NCBI GenBank assembly: GCA_022539475.1
Contig: VCMS01000023.1
Coordinates: 283,685 to 347,684, forward strand
Direction of reading: 5' to 3'
Source of the DNA: Gracilaria domingensis
Taxonomy: Eukaryota; Rhodophyta; Florideophyceae; Gracilariales; Gracilariaceae
DNA length: 64,000 bases
Made by a program: the position numbers and the translations under genes. Positions 42,378 through 53,520 of the stretch are shown piece after piece (positions within the stretch are counted from its first letter, which is position 1; each line of letters opens with the position of its first letter). The notes under the pieces were generated by a model that ran no database searches, was not told the DNA's origin, and saw nothing but the letters and a program-made list of their open reading frames with translations.

Positions 42378-44000
42378 ATGAGCCATAACGCAGATGGACT
42401 TAGAGTTATGGGCCCAGAGAGCTTCAGCTCTGTTGGCACAGGTGGCAACCAGACGCACGCTCCGACGTTTACCACTAATATTACTTCGAAGGTTCAGTAC
42501 CGACAGAGACTTAGAACATGGATGAAGATGATAACTTCTTTTGATGAAGTTGACACGAAGTGTAAGGCTCTGTGCAGAGGAGCTGGACATTTAATCTATC
42601 TGGCATGTGATACAATGGCCCAAGATATGCTTGATCAGGCACAAGCAGCAGGAAAGCTATCTTTTGATTATGATGAAGCGGATCAATATCACACCAAGAT
42701 GATTGAGTCTATCATATAGACAATTGCTTTAGACACCCCGACGGAAATCGTCAAGAGAGAAGTTGATTTGCTAAGGAACATTCACAACTGTCGTCGAGAA
42801 CAAATAAGACTGTAGCCTCATTTGCGGCAAAGTTTCAGAGCGCAGTGGCAATGTATGCAAACGATACGTTAAGCATGAACGAAGCCTATACGCGGCAATT
42901 TGTAATACTTATGCTACGCAACGCTAGACTTTCTCCCGATACGATGAATGCCCTCATCTTACAGCTCACCGCCGAGCATGGCTCAACAGAAGAGGTTGCT
43001 ATCATGATGCTTATGCTCTCGAAGTCAGAACTGCTGAAACTAAACGGCAGTATAATGGATAAAGAAGGCACGAAAGCAATCAAAGATAAGCTGGATAAAC
43101 TTCAACAGAAGCTAATTGATGAGTAAACACTGCTGTATTCACGATCCCGATGAACCGTGCGGCCGCTTTGCTTGCAACAGTCCATGATTCCTTCGCAGGA
43201 AAGACAGACGATCATCAAGCGAAACCCACGCGGAAGAGTTTTCTGGGGAAGCGTATCTGTCAGAAGCAGCCGGAACGCCATGAGCACATAAAAAGAGTGA
43301 AAGAAGAAAGTACTTGCAAAGCGTGTGGAGTCTCTGGCCATTGGTGGAAAGACAGAGAGGAATGCAGATTGATCATCAAAGAGAAACGGAAGCGCAATTT
43401 CACAGCGATAGATGAACCAAAGAATGCGCAGGATCATACGTTACAAGAACCAGCAGATCAGAAGCCTAAAATAGAGAGTAAGGTGAGCATGAGTAAATCG
43501 CTTTTTCCGCGTTGAGGTCTGGTGAGCTCCGAGCAGACCTCAACCCAATTCTAGACGAAGGAGCCCCTACCTCCACAGGAGGAATAGAGACTGCAGCCAC
43601 GCTGTGTAACGCGCTTGGAATTCCACTGAAATTCGAATTGCCGCGATCACATTACCATCGAGGATGGGGTGATAATGCGGTTGACCCCAAACCAATTGTT
43701 TGTACATGGATTCTGATTCTCAATGATATCAATGGGAAGCCAACATCCTTACCTTCGGACCTTGTAGAGGGACATGCGCCATTGATATTGGGGTTGGATG
43801 TGAAGAAGTACTGCGAAACGCTGAATCTTGTTGAACCAAGAACAGTGCGAATGAAGAGACCGTTCGACACAGAAGAAAGAGTCTTCTTTACGTATATATT
43901 ATCTGATGATGCAGTTGACGGACATAATGAAAGATTGCGTCTTGATATTATACCACACCAACAATCAACAATGAAAACATTGCTTGCGTCTGTGTTCTAG
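42378..44000 (+). pseudogene. Gag and protease remnant of a retroelement (D)
   Basis: A gag-like start at 42378 (MSHNADGLRVMGPESFSSVG) runs to a stop near 42718. It resumes in another frame (TRQFVILMLRNARLSPDTMN) to about 43126 and continues to a CCHC-like finger, CKACGVSGHWWKDREEC, near 43320. From about 43545 comes a protease-like start, PILDEGAPTSTGGIETAATL, then HAPLILGLDVKKYCETL. The D-E-G active site and the finger suggest an LTR retroelement distinct from A and B. RT, RNase H and integrase are absent and I could not find LTRs. At least three frame breaks are present. Confidence 0.6.
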
Positions 44001-45500
44001 TTTTGCTAGTTGAGTGCACTAGAACACGATGCTCGGACGAAATTTGTCAAAAAATCTGCAAAAATTGCGTATAGGGCTATGTGGAACCAATTAATTTCAA
44101 TTTTTTGTATGTGACGCTTTCATGAACTAGAGCTGTTTCTGCGTTCAAAGCAAAACAACTGACGTTCACCGTGATTGCTAGTACATGTTTACGAAATGAA
44201 AGTCTCAGCCGTATTATTTTTTGTAAGGGGAGTACATCATGTGATGACCACCTGTGCCGCCATATTTATGTTGAAAAAGTTCCTGCAAATGCTCTAGAAT
44301 AGTCATCCTTACTACGATTATCTAGTACAAATTTCACGTAATGGAAGCCGCGCCCATCTCAGCATCCCCAAGTAGTGACGTCAATATGACTTACATCCTA
44401 GTTCGCAACTCAGAACAGTTCACGGCCGCCACCTTTCTCTATCCCCGCATCCGCGAAAGAGAACGAGTCAAACCCTTCCTCGACATCATCAGCCCCGTCC
44501 TGATACTTTTTTACTTCCTCCACATACTTTGAGCTCTACTTATTTTGATATCCGACAACTCTGCTTCCCTTTCTACATTGGCTTCGTAACAGACATGCAC
44601 CTAACCCTGGTCTTCTTTTCCTCCTCCTCTCTTTTCAAAACTTTGGCTACTTTTTCTTCTCTATCTCCCCTTTCATCGGTACAACCAGCATGTTCTCCCT
44701 ATACGTTCTCTTTCGGTCTCCTCTCCTTCCTTCAGAGCAACGAGGAATTCATCCTCATCGAGACCATCAACAGCAGGGACAGAATCTCTGTCTTAAATGT
44801 TGCGACAGCCCTTGATATTGAGAGGGAAGTCCAGAAACTCTTCTTCTGTCCTGAAGACACAAAAATATTTCACATACTTTGCAAATTTAAGGAGATTAAT
44901 CTGACATAATTTAGACAACGATTTGGATTTGTCGGGAACAATTTTCTTCATCCTTCTGTAAAGCTTATCTCACAAATTCAGCTTAAGCTGCGGCATCTCG
45001 GGATACGTGAACGCATTTCTGTTGTCCTAGCCGAACTATTCTGAGAGGTGGGGTAATCAACAGACCCTGAAACAGAGAGCGGCTAAGCACTTTAAAGTGC
45101 ACAGTGTGCACTGCAAAGTCACACATACGTCTGTGTTTCCGGGATGCTAGTTTACAGTCCAAAAATCGCAGAAAAAAAATGCTGGTATTTCATATGTTAA
45201 ACTGCGATTAGTGGAAGTTTGAAGTGGAAGAAAAACTAGAGTAAACTCCAGATTCTGCAGTATGGTTTGAATGGAATACTAGGCTTGACTTTCAAACTAC
45301 GAGCTATTTCTAAGAAATATGAAAGTTGCTAGAATCTTAGAACTAACTTCCATTTCTGCTAGTTCACTAGTACTACCGGTCCATCGGTCCAAAAGAGCCA
45401 TCGGTCCGAAAGCACGGTGGAAGTTCCATCCTAGCAGAAATGAATGTTATTGATGCAGTATTGCAGGTTCATGCAAGGTATAGCACCACATGAAAACAGG
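44001..45500. other. Intergenic, no gene recognised
   Basis: ORFs at 44341-44532 and 44529-44909 are CT-rich and lack motifs. The word CATCGGTCC is repeated at 45380-45415. I see nothing else to support. Confidence 0.4.
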
Positions 45501-46900
45501 TCCAAACCGGTCATCGTACACATCTCCACCCTACTTCCCACCCCCGAAAATCCATTCTGACATCACCAAAGAAGCCCTGTATCATTTGGAAGACAATTAC
45601 GCATCGAAACTCACCGAATAGATACCCTGAAAATGCTCTCGTTGCCCTCAATGTAGACATCCCCTTGGTTAGTTTTCTGTTGCCTAGTCTCTTCGTCCAT
45701 CCCAACATGGAAATAAACACACTTACCTCAACATTCTTCGCCATCTTCATCTCCCCAACTCCCTCGAAAACATCTCAACTGCACAATTTCCAGCACCGCC
45801 ACCGATCCATTGCCATCCAACGCACCTGCACATGCACAAACACAAGCTAGTCAAATACTCCGTTAGATACTTTTCCATCTTCGAAACTTTCCCAAATGCA
45901 CACTTATCTACTTACCATGTGTCCCTACCTCACCAATAGCCTCGAAAACACGAATCAAACTGTCCCGAAAATCCTGCACATACACATAAAACAGTAACCA
46001 GTTAGCATTCTTATCAGAACTCGAACAAAAAACATCTCGTACTTACCCCGACGCGTACCTTGCCATCCACACCGAACTCTGACGAACAAGAATTTGGAGT
46101 AATAGCAAAGAATGATTACCTGGAAGGCCTCCGTTGAGGTAATCATTCTTTCCATGACCCCAAACTCTTGTTCGTCAGAGTTCAGGGTCATTAGCATGAT
46201 TTCTCTAGAAACCCAACCACCCAGCCACATCGTAACCATTCTCCCTTATCCACTTCACCTCAAAAAACACGTTACACATAGGAAACGAAGTAAACCACCG
46301 CCTTCCGCCCCATCCCCATTCCACTTCCAATCCAAAGATCCCGCACGCTATAACTCCATGAACCTATCGCGCTCATTCTCGCAAACAGCCCCCGCCGCGC
46401 AGTCACATATCCCGTTAGCTAACTCTTCGCTCTTCGAAACATTCTGAAATGAACACTCATCTACTTACCATGTGTCCCCTACCTCACCAATACCCTCGAC
46501 AACACGCATCAAACTGTCCCAAAAGCCCTACGCATACGCATACAACATTATCCAGTTAGCATTCACATCAAAAGTCGAACAAAAAGCTTCTCAAACTTAC
46601 CCATAGGCCCCCGCCCAAGACATTCACGCTAACCTGCTTCCAAATCCTCTCCGTGCGTCTCGCAAAATCACGTAACGTTCCGCAGTTAGACTTCGCAAAC
46701 ACCATCAGCATCAAAAGATCTCACTTACATTGAACCCATTCAGTACGTATCCCAAACATAAAAAACCTGAACTACTCCGGTTCCAATCCAAAGATTCCGC
46801 ACGCTGCAGCTTCATGAACCTGTCGCGCTCATTCTCGCACAAAGCCGCCGCCGCGCAAAAACACTGGTCAGAGTCGCGCATATTCGCCATATCAAACATT
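45500..46900 (-). pseudogene. Tandemly duplicated exon blocks of an unknown minus-strand gene
   Basis: On the minus strand several short exon-like pieces sit between good splice signals. These are 45916-45973 (acceptor TGTGCAG, donor GTAAGTAG), 46469-46527 (acceptor GCGTAG, donor GTAAGTAG) and 45727-45825 (acceptor TGTGCAG, donor GTAAGTG). The first two are copies of each other (DSLIRVFEAIGEVG and DSLMRVVEGIGEVG in the best frames), 553 bp apart with their introns. A longer piece at 46729-46899 (CENERDRFMKLQRAESLDWN) has a degenerate copy at about 46310-46410. I recognise no family and could not assemble a full reading frame, so the gene may be decaying. Confidence 0.45.
46073..46183. repeat. 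Hairpin with arms of about 48 bp
   Basis: GAACTCTGACGAACAAGA at 46073 and onward is repeated inverted up to 46183 with few mismatches around a 15-base loop centred near 46128. It lies in an intron-like gap between duplicated exon blocks and may be a small foldback element. Confidence 0.7.
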
Positions 46901-47267
46901 TACGCCTCGACTTACCTGTTTCGCACGTTTCACATCCCAGAACAGGACTCTGAGAGGCAACGCCACTGAAGCTCACAGAAGAAGAACTTCAATCGCAGCC
47001 ACACTGTACGTCAATCATCGCCGGCCGCGTAATGCGCCGTCCGCGAAAATTTTTGAAAGTTGTGTTCAGAAAAGTTCGAAATCCTCCCCACACTGAAACA
47101 TGCAGGAAAGGTACGTAAACGATCACGTGCACGGTGGAGTTGGTGGCGTATAAACACACTTTATACTCTCCCCTGCAGGGTGCTCCAAGATTCTGCGCCG
47201 CACCATCACCACCGACCTCCCTCTGCAAGCAACTTCCCTCACTACTTTCATACCCTCTCACCCAGCC

Positions 47268-50200
47268 ATGCACAACTGTTGTTTCCCCCGCTGCTCATTC
47301 TATACACAGTCCCTCGCCTCTCTCGCCCAGCATCAGAAGCGATGCAGACACAGGAATGACCCAAACCCGTTTCTCACCCCAACACCTCATCGAGGATCCC
47401 ACTTCCCTCCCCGAACCAAGCACCGCAGACTCAACAACACCGAACCCCCTTCCTTCCCCCCTTCTAACCGCCCGTCCGATAACGTAGCACTCGCAGACGA
47501 CGACCCTTATCTCCAGGAACAGCTTGCTCTCTCCCTACGCTCATCCGACGCAGCACAGATACTCAGCCTGCATCACCAATTCGCCTCCCAGTCCCCTTCC
47601 ACAGGCTCAGGTAACGCCTTCTCCCCCTCTCCACCCTCACAGAAAGACCACATCCATAACCTCGTCACCTACATATCCTCCATCGCCACAAAACTCGTAA
47701 AGCGTTCTGCTGACGAGCTCATCAACATTCTCAAGCAATCCACCTTTCCCTCTTCCCTTTTCCAGACCTCCATCACTTCCGCTGCCGAATGTCTGAAACT
47801 GCACTCCAAAATCTTCGAAGAAACAGTCAGCTCCATTGGGTTCACCTCAACCATCATCCATGACAAAAACCATGACTTCTCCGCCACCCTCTACCTCAGG
47901 GACCCCGTTCAGGTTCTCCTACAACAACTTCGTCTCGCATCCCACAGCAACTCCTTCTTTCATCCAGTCAAACAAGCTTCAAGAACAGGAACTACCGCAA
48001 TCGCACACCCTATGGCTTCGGAACTCGGCCGCCATGTCGTCCCGACTATCAAGAGGCATATCATGCATTCTCTGGACCCCGACGTCATCTGGCACGATCC
48101 CAGTATCACCGGCACAGACTCGTTCGTCGGCCTCGTTCAACTATATTCAGACAAGTCTTCCACCTCTTTGAAAAGTTCTTCTGTTACGTCGTATCCTCTT
48201 CACATCACCCTCCTCAATTTCAATGACTCCTTCCGCAGAAAGTGCATCACGCAGGACTACACACTCGTCGGATACATACCCACATCCTTCACCTCCGACT
48301 CGTCCTCTACTGACACAGATTCCTTGGAAGTCGCTCCCTCAACCCCCAGCGTGACCCGCATTGTGCGCATGCAGCTCGTCCAGAAGTCCCTAGAAACCAT
48401 CCTCAAACCTCTGTATCATATCGGTATGAAGGGTTTTCCCTTCCGCGACGCCAAAGGAGTCCTTCATCAATGCCATCCAGTCATCTCCAACTACAGCGCT
48501 GACATCCCCGAAGCCAAGGACATTCTCGCAGTACTTCATGGCACAAAGCCAAGCAAACCCTGCCACCGGCGTCTCCTCCCTCGTTCAAAACTCAACCTCT
48601 ACCAACCTACTCTCACAGAGCGAACCCTCTCACACACTTTGCAAACCAGAAAAAGACATGATGACCTACTTCTCGAGACAGATTCTGCTCTCCTCTCCCA
48701 TAGACCACGGGTTGCAAGGAACCTCAAAGAAGAAGCTGCAGAACTTCTCCACTCCACCTCTCTCTCTCCATACAAGTCCTTTCTGGAATCTTACCCTCTT
48801 CTCAACATCTCTTCACTGCTCACTCCTTATTCAATCTTCTCTTTCGAGCCCCTTCACAACTTTCACCTTGGCATCTCTAAACTCATCAAACTCGCCACAA
48901 CCGAACGCCTGAAGTCCGATTCTCTTCACACTTCCGTGGGCTTCAATGGATCCTCCAGGTCGTTTCGGTCCATCAGAACATCTATTCTTACTCACGCCAA
49001 CTCCATCCTAGCTGACATCGAACGCTCGTTTCCGGCTCCAGGGCTTCATATTGATTTCTCGACATCTGAAAAGGGTAAGTCTCTCAACGGCTTCTTCACC
49101 ACTGACGGAATCAGAGGCATGCTAGAAGCAAAGGACTATCGCGCCCTCGACATGGTCTTCCCCTTCATCAGTGCATTCTTCGACCGTTGCTGCGGTGAAG
49201 TATCTCCCGCCCCAATAACCACCATTTTCACCTCTTACGTCGATCTCGTCAATAACGTTCTTCACTACCACACTGCCCCAGAATGGACTGATGATCGCTT
49301 ACGCTCTTTGGAGACTCTCATCAAGAACTTCAAGACTCAAACTGTCTCAGTTTTGGATCCATACCAGGCCTACAACTTTCGTACTCTCAAATGCCATCTC
49401 CTGGATCACATCATTCCAGACATCCGTCGATACGGAGAGGCCTCCATTTCGGTGATGTAGGTGTGTACGGGCACGCGCATCTCCTCTTCAAGAACTACTA
49501 CCGCCGTACCTCTCGCAGAAGATCAACTGCGCATAAGGAAACAGTGGACTCAGTCCAGGAGTCCCAGGATTTCTTACACTCCATCTCGGTAAGGAAACAC
49601 TTCTCCATGTCTACCAATTCGGCCAGTCGTTTGTCGCAGCGGTGTCCCTCCATGGTTCGTGATGGTAGTTCATTCTCCCTCTTCGACATCATCAAGGCCG
49701 ACAAGTATCTACGGTCCCATCCAAACGTCCCGTCATCTGCTCTCACAGATTTGTTCTCCAAAACTACATTGCAGTTCATCAACCAAAATCTCTCGCGACG
49801 CCCTCTCTTCCTTCCGTACCCTAAGCTTAGAAACTCTTCAACCGTTGGACAACCCCCATGACATCAAAATCACCGTCGTTAACTCCGCTTACATTTTTTC
49901 TGGATTCTGCCCCTCGCTGGATGACTACGATCGTCACTTTCAATGCATTAGACTGCGAGAGCCGGAGGTCTCTTTGTGTGAACGTATTTTTGCAACCACT
50001 TCTTTCGGCCCTTCCAAGTCCCAAAATTCTCTACCGTCCTGGTTAATGGAACTCCTCCTCCCGGTTGTGACTTCCCGACCGCATGGGTATGCAAAGTCTT
50101 TGCCCTGGTTCGCTTTAGCAGATGTAACCAAAGCAATTCCGATCCAGAATTTGCCTTTGTTCGCTTCTTCGAGGTAACGGAGCCGTTGGATAACATTGAC

Positions 50201-50488
50201 GAATCCTTGAACTGCATTTCCCTCCGCTGGGCCATGGATGACGAGGAAGATCACACATTGAAAACCTCCAATTCTCTAAAACGGTCAACAACTGCATCTG
50301 TATCCTCATGGTTCGGTCTCGTCCCATTCTCTTCGATCAAAGGCTCGGTACACATCCTCCGACAAAACTATCCCGCGCGCCCCTTTTTCCCTCCATTGCA
50401 CCGGACGTTCCACCGATTCTACATTAACAGATTCTATCGCAATCCCCGAGCTCGTTTACACTACCATCCAATCACCAAACTTTCGTAA
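47268..50488 (+). CDS. Plavaka/CACTA-like transposase, frame broken downstream
   Basis: A 730-codon open stretch (47268-49460) starts with a C2H2-type finger (CCFPRCSFYTQSLASLAQHQ) and contains GLVQLYSDKSSTSLKSSS with SYPLHITLLNFNDSFRRK, KGVLHQCHPVISNYSADIPE, and LTPYSIFSFEPLHNFHLGIS. These resemble the SSDKT..YPVYLTIGN, RCHPI..DYPE and LH..HLGV blocks of Plavaka and related CACTA (Tnp2-type) transposases. The family match goes on in other frames to 50488 (NYYRRTSRRR near 49495, NSAYIFSGFCPSLDDYDRHF near 49880, SLNCISLRWAMDDEEDH near 50210). Frame breaks fall near 49435, in the C5 run near 49855, and near 50005. It is the candidate mobility gene for the surrounding cassette. I could not find terminal repeats. 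Confidence 0.55.
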
Positions 50489-50504
50489 CGTAAACCATAA
50501 TGCA

Positions 50505-53056
50505 TCAGTGACGTTCTATCCAATTCTCCTCATGTAATCCTTCTTGCACAGACCTTTCCCTCACATCCCTCTTTGCATTTATGTCGTAGAACATACGGTC
50601 TCCCCGACTGCAGCATCCAACATAGCAATCCAGTACAGCTCCGAGCTTCTCAGAGATCTCTCCCATAAACACATCTTCTCGGACAGCAAGGTACATTTTC
50701 CTTTTCGACGGAATCCAGTAAACCACAGTGCCCACCCGGTCATCATTTCCATGCCGCGCATCTTCAGCATTCGATGGGCCATTTCTGAACTCTGTTGGAT
50801 AACTCTGCTGCATGCGGACCCTCACGGTCTTCAGTATACTCTCAAGTGCCAGTGGTAGATATTTCCCGAACAAGGTGGAGAACAACACTTGTCTCTTACC
50901 ACCTCTCCCTCGTTCAGACTCTGTCGCGCGAACAACGGACGCTATCCAGGCATCAAGACGTGCCAGATGCATAATTGTTCCATCCACTGGATCCCTCTCT
51001 TCGGTATTCCTCGAACTTGTTTGTAAAACGTCGTAGCCCATGAACTCACGCAGCACCTCCAAGCTCAGGCTGTTCCGAAAAGCAAGTCACATGGTTCATC
51101 TTCGGTTGCATGATATGGGTTAAAGCCCGAGAAACATATATCTTCTACCTTCTGAGTTCTCCACGACGACAGAATCTCACATCCATTTGCATCTTTGGGT
51201 AGGAGTTTTTCACGTACCTCTCTGGTTTGTATTTCATACTTGTTCTGCTCCCTTTCATCATTTTTTATCGGGGTCCTTACAAGCATGTCGTAACCTAGTC
51301 CCATCAATAACTTCTCCTTCGCATGGCGTTTTCGAACACCTATTGCATCACTTAAAGCCTGTTTCAACCTTCTGCGCAAACAAATGTCATGCGTAAACTG
51401 TTTCACACAGTCATCTTCCATTTTCATTCCTCGGATAGATTCCCAACGTGGCTTCATTACCTCCGTCTCCACAATTTGCATCAACAAATGGTCGCCTCCA
51501 CCACGTACGGATGGCGTGTACGCCCTCATCTCCATGGCAAGATCCATTGGGCACCGTGGCACTATCTCCTTCCTATCAACAACCAGCACACTGTCGTCTT
51601 TCTCAGGTCCAACTGTCTCACTTCGGTTGCCCCAGTTCCTTGCCGGTATACTCATCTCGAAGCATAGCTCTCTTGTCTCGTCTTTGGCGTATTGAAGTAT
51701 GGAGTCATAGACGGTCTTCGCAACACCAACAAACTCGTCGTTCACGTCAATGTTGTACTGCCTCCTGCTCTTGTTACTGTCACGTTCGTTCCTTTTCCCT
51801 CCACGTCTGAGAGCCTCTCTCAAAGAGTGTATGAGAACCTCTTGTTCTCTGACCTTAACCTCCAGTTGCTCTATGCTCTTCTGAGCAAGTCGTACGCTCA
51901 TTTTCAGACTTTGCTTGTCCTCTTATTGCACGATACAGATCTCCCTTCAGTTTCCCCATCTTTTCCACAAGCTCGTATCGCGGAGTAAGGGATTCATCTT
52001 CATCTTCTTCCATTGCACCATGCAGGGAAAAGCTCCGTGACAAAGCACCACGATCAACATCTTTATCGTTCCATACTTCTCTACGGGCGTTTGCTATGAC
52101 AGGTTGCCGATCGTTCCCCACCCGTCTATTCTCATTTCCATTGTTCGTCCTTCTTCTGACCTGATTGAACCTGTTTCTCTGTGACTCACCTGTGACTGGT
52201 GTCGGTTGTATCTCGTCTTCATCTTCGTCTTCCTTGTGTCTGGACCCAATATGAGGGACGGAATCATGCCTGCCTTCGATGGGATCCATATGCGTTGCAT
52301 TTCCGGCGTCCACGTTATCGTTCGCCTCCACGTTATCCTTGTCCTCGACGTCACTTGGGATATCTACTGCGTCCGTGGACTCCCGCTCCTTTCTTCCACT
52401 GCCTTTCTTGGCACGAGAGACACCCTCATTCATTTTCTCGTTCCTCTTCACTTTTCTCGAATCATAACTGTTACGTTCTGTTCCGGCAGCGCTTCTGGGT
52501 ATCTCCCTATCCCCAGGTTCGGCTCTAGGTTCGGCTCTCACGATGGCGCAATCCACGGTTTCCATCTCCGCATTGTCATCCGCAGTTCTCACCTTGTCGA
52601 AACAATCATCGAAACGAGGACCTTCTGTTCCTTTACTGCCACTTGTCCTCCTTACATTCTGACGTACAGCCGTTCTTCTCTTATTTCCTTTCATCGCTTT
52701 GACATCTACATTTCCATCATCACTGACCCTTGGCTCTTCTATTGCAGCCATGTGGCGTGTAACAGGCCCACGCATTGCACTATCCTTGGCTTGAACGGTT
52801 TCACTTACTGTGCGTTCCGTAGTGCATGTGGAAGCTCCTGACCTCCTTCTCGGTTTTACTTCCGATAATGTAGATGAAGATTTTGGTTTGCGAAGTCCAG
52901 CACGAGGTGCTCGGCCTCGGCTACCTCTCCATTAGTAGCACTATTTCGTGAGACGACCGCGCTCCTACGTTTGGCCACCCCAGTATCCCAGCGCTCCGGC
53001 GGTACCGATGCCTTTCGCGGTTTACCACCTGCATGCTCCGCACGTTGAGGGGCCAT
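50505..53056 (-). CDS. Large unknown protein, tail-to-tail with the transposase, frame broken
   Basis: The likely start is the ATG at 53056 (MAPQRAEHAGGKPRKASVPP). Then come a long charged, disordered stretch with an acidic block near 52010, a coiled coil (SIEQLEVKVREQEVLIHSLR near 51870), and a globular-looking end (VYWIPSKRKMYLAVREDVFM near 50680). Frame changes occur near 52800 (possibly an intron), near 51890, and near 51065, where one base more in the TTTTCGG run would restore the frame. I recognise no domain. The stop lies 17 bp from the transposase stop, which suggests the two genes travel together; an accessory protein of the transposon is my best guess. Confidence 0.45.
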
Positions 53057-53520
53057 CCGAGATCCTTCGGCCTTCGTGCGCGGTAGTATTACGGAACAGA
53101 TATAGAAACGTGAACGATACTGAAGGTATATGATTGAGAGTGATATGTGAGGGTCACGTACTCGGTGTGCAGGACTGATATGTGAAGGGGAGGGGAATTT
53201 AACCTCGTACTGCATATATGGAGAAAAGCATTCTGCAGCATTTGTGGCCGATCGGCATTCAATTTTTGGACCTTTCCTGGGTCCATATTCCGGACTTGGT
53301 CCGATTTTCCCGGATGTTGCGCCCTGCATATACAAGTACGGCACTTTCAACGATCTTTCATACCACTATATGCATCAACATGTTACACAGTACAGCTTAA
53401 GTGTACATATGAGTAGTATTTCTGCAATCATAGCACAAGTGTTCAATACAATTTACTTCAAAAAAAAGCTTTTCTCACTACATTGAGCCCATACGAAGTT
53501 CAAGGACATTGTCTGAGAAC
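53057..53520. other. Intergenic between two minus-strand genes
   Basis: Holds the putative promoter of the gene starting at 53056 and the end of the methyltransferase-SET gene. The region near 53330-53480 is AT-rich. No ORF with support. Confidence 0.35.
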
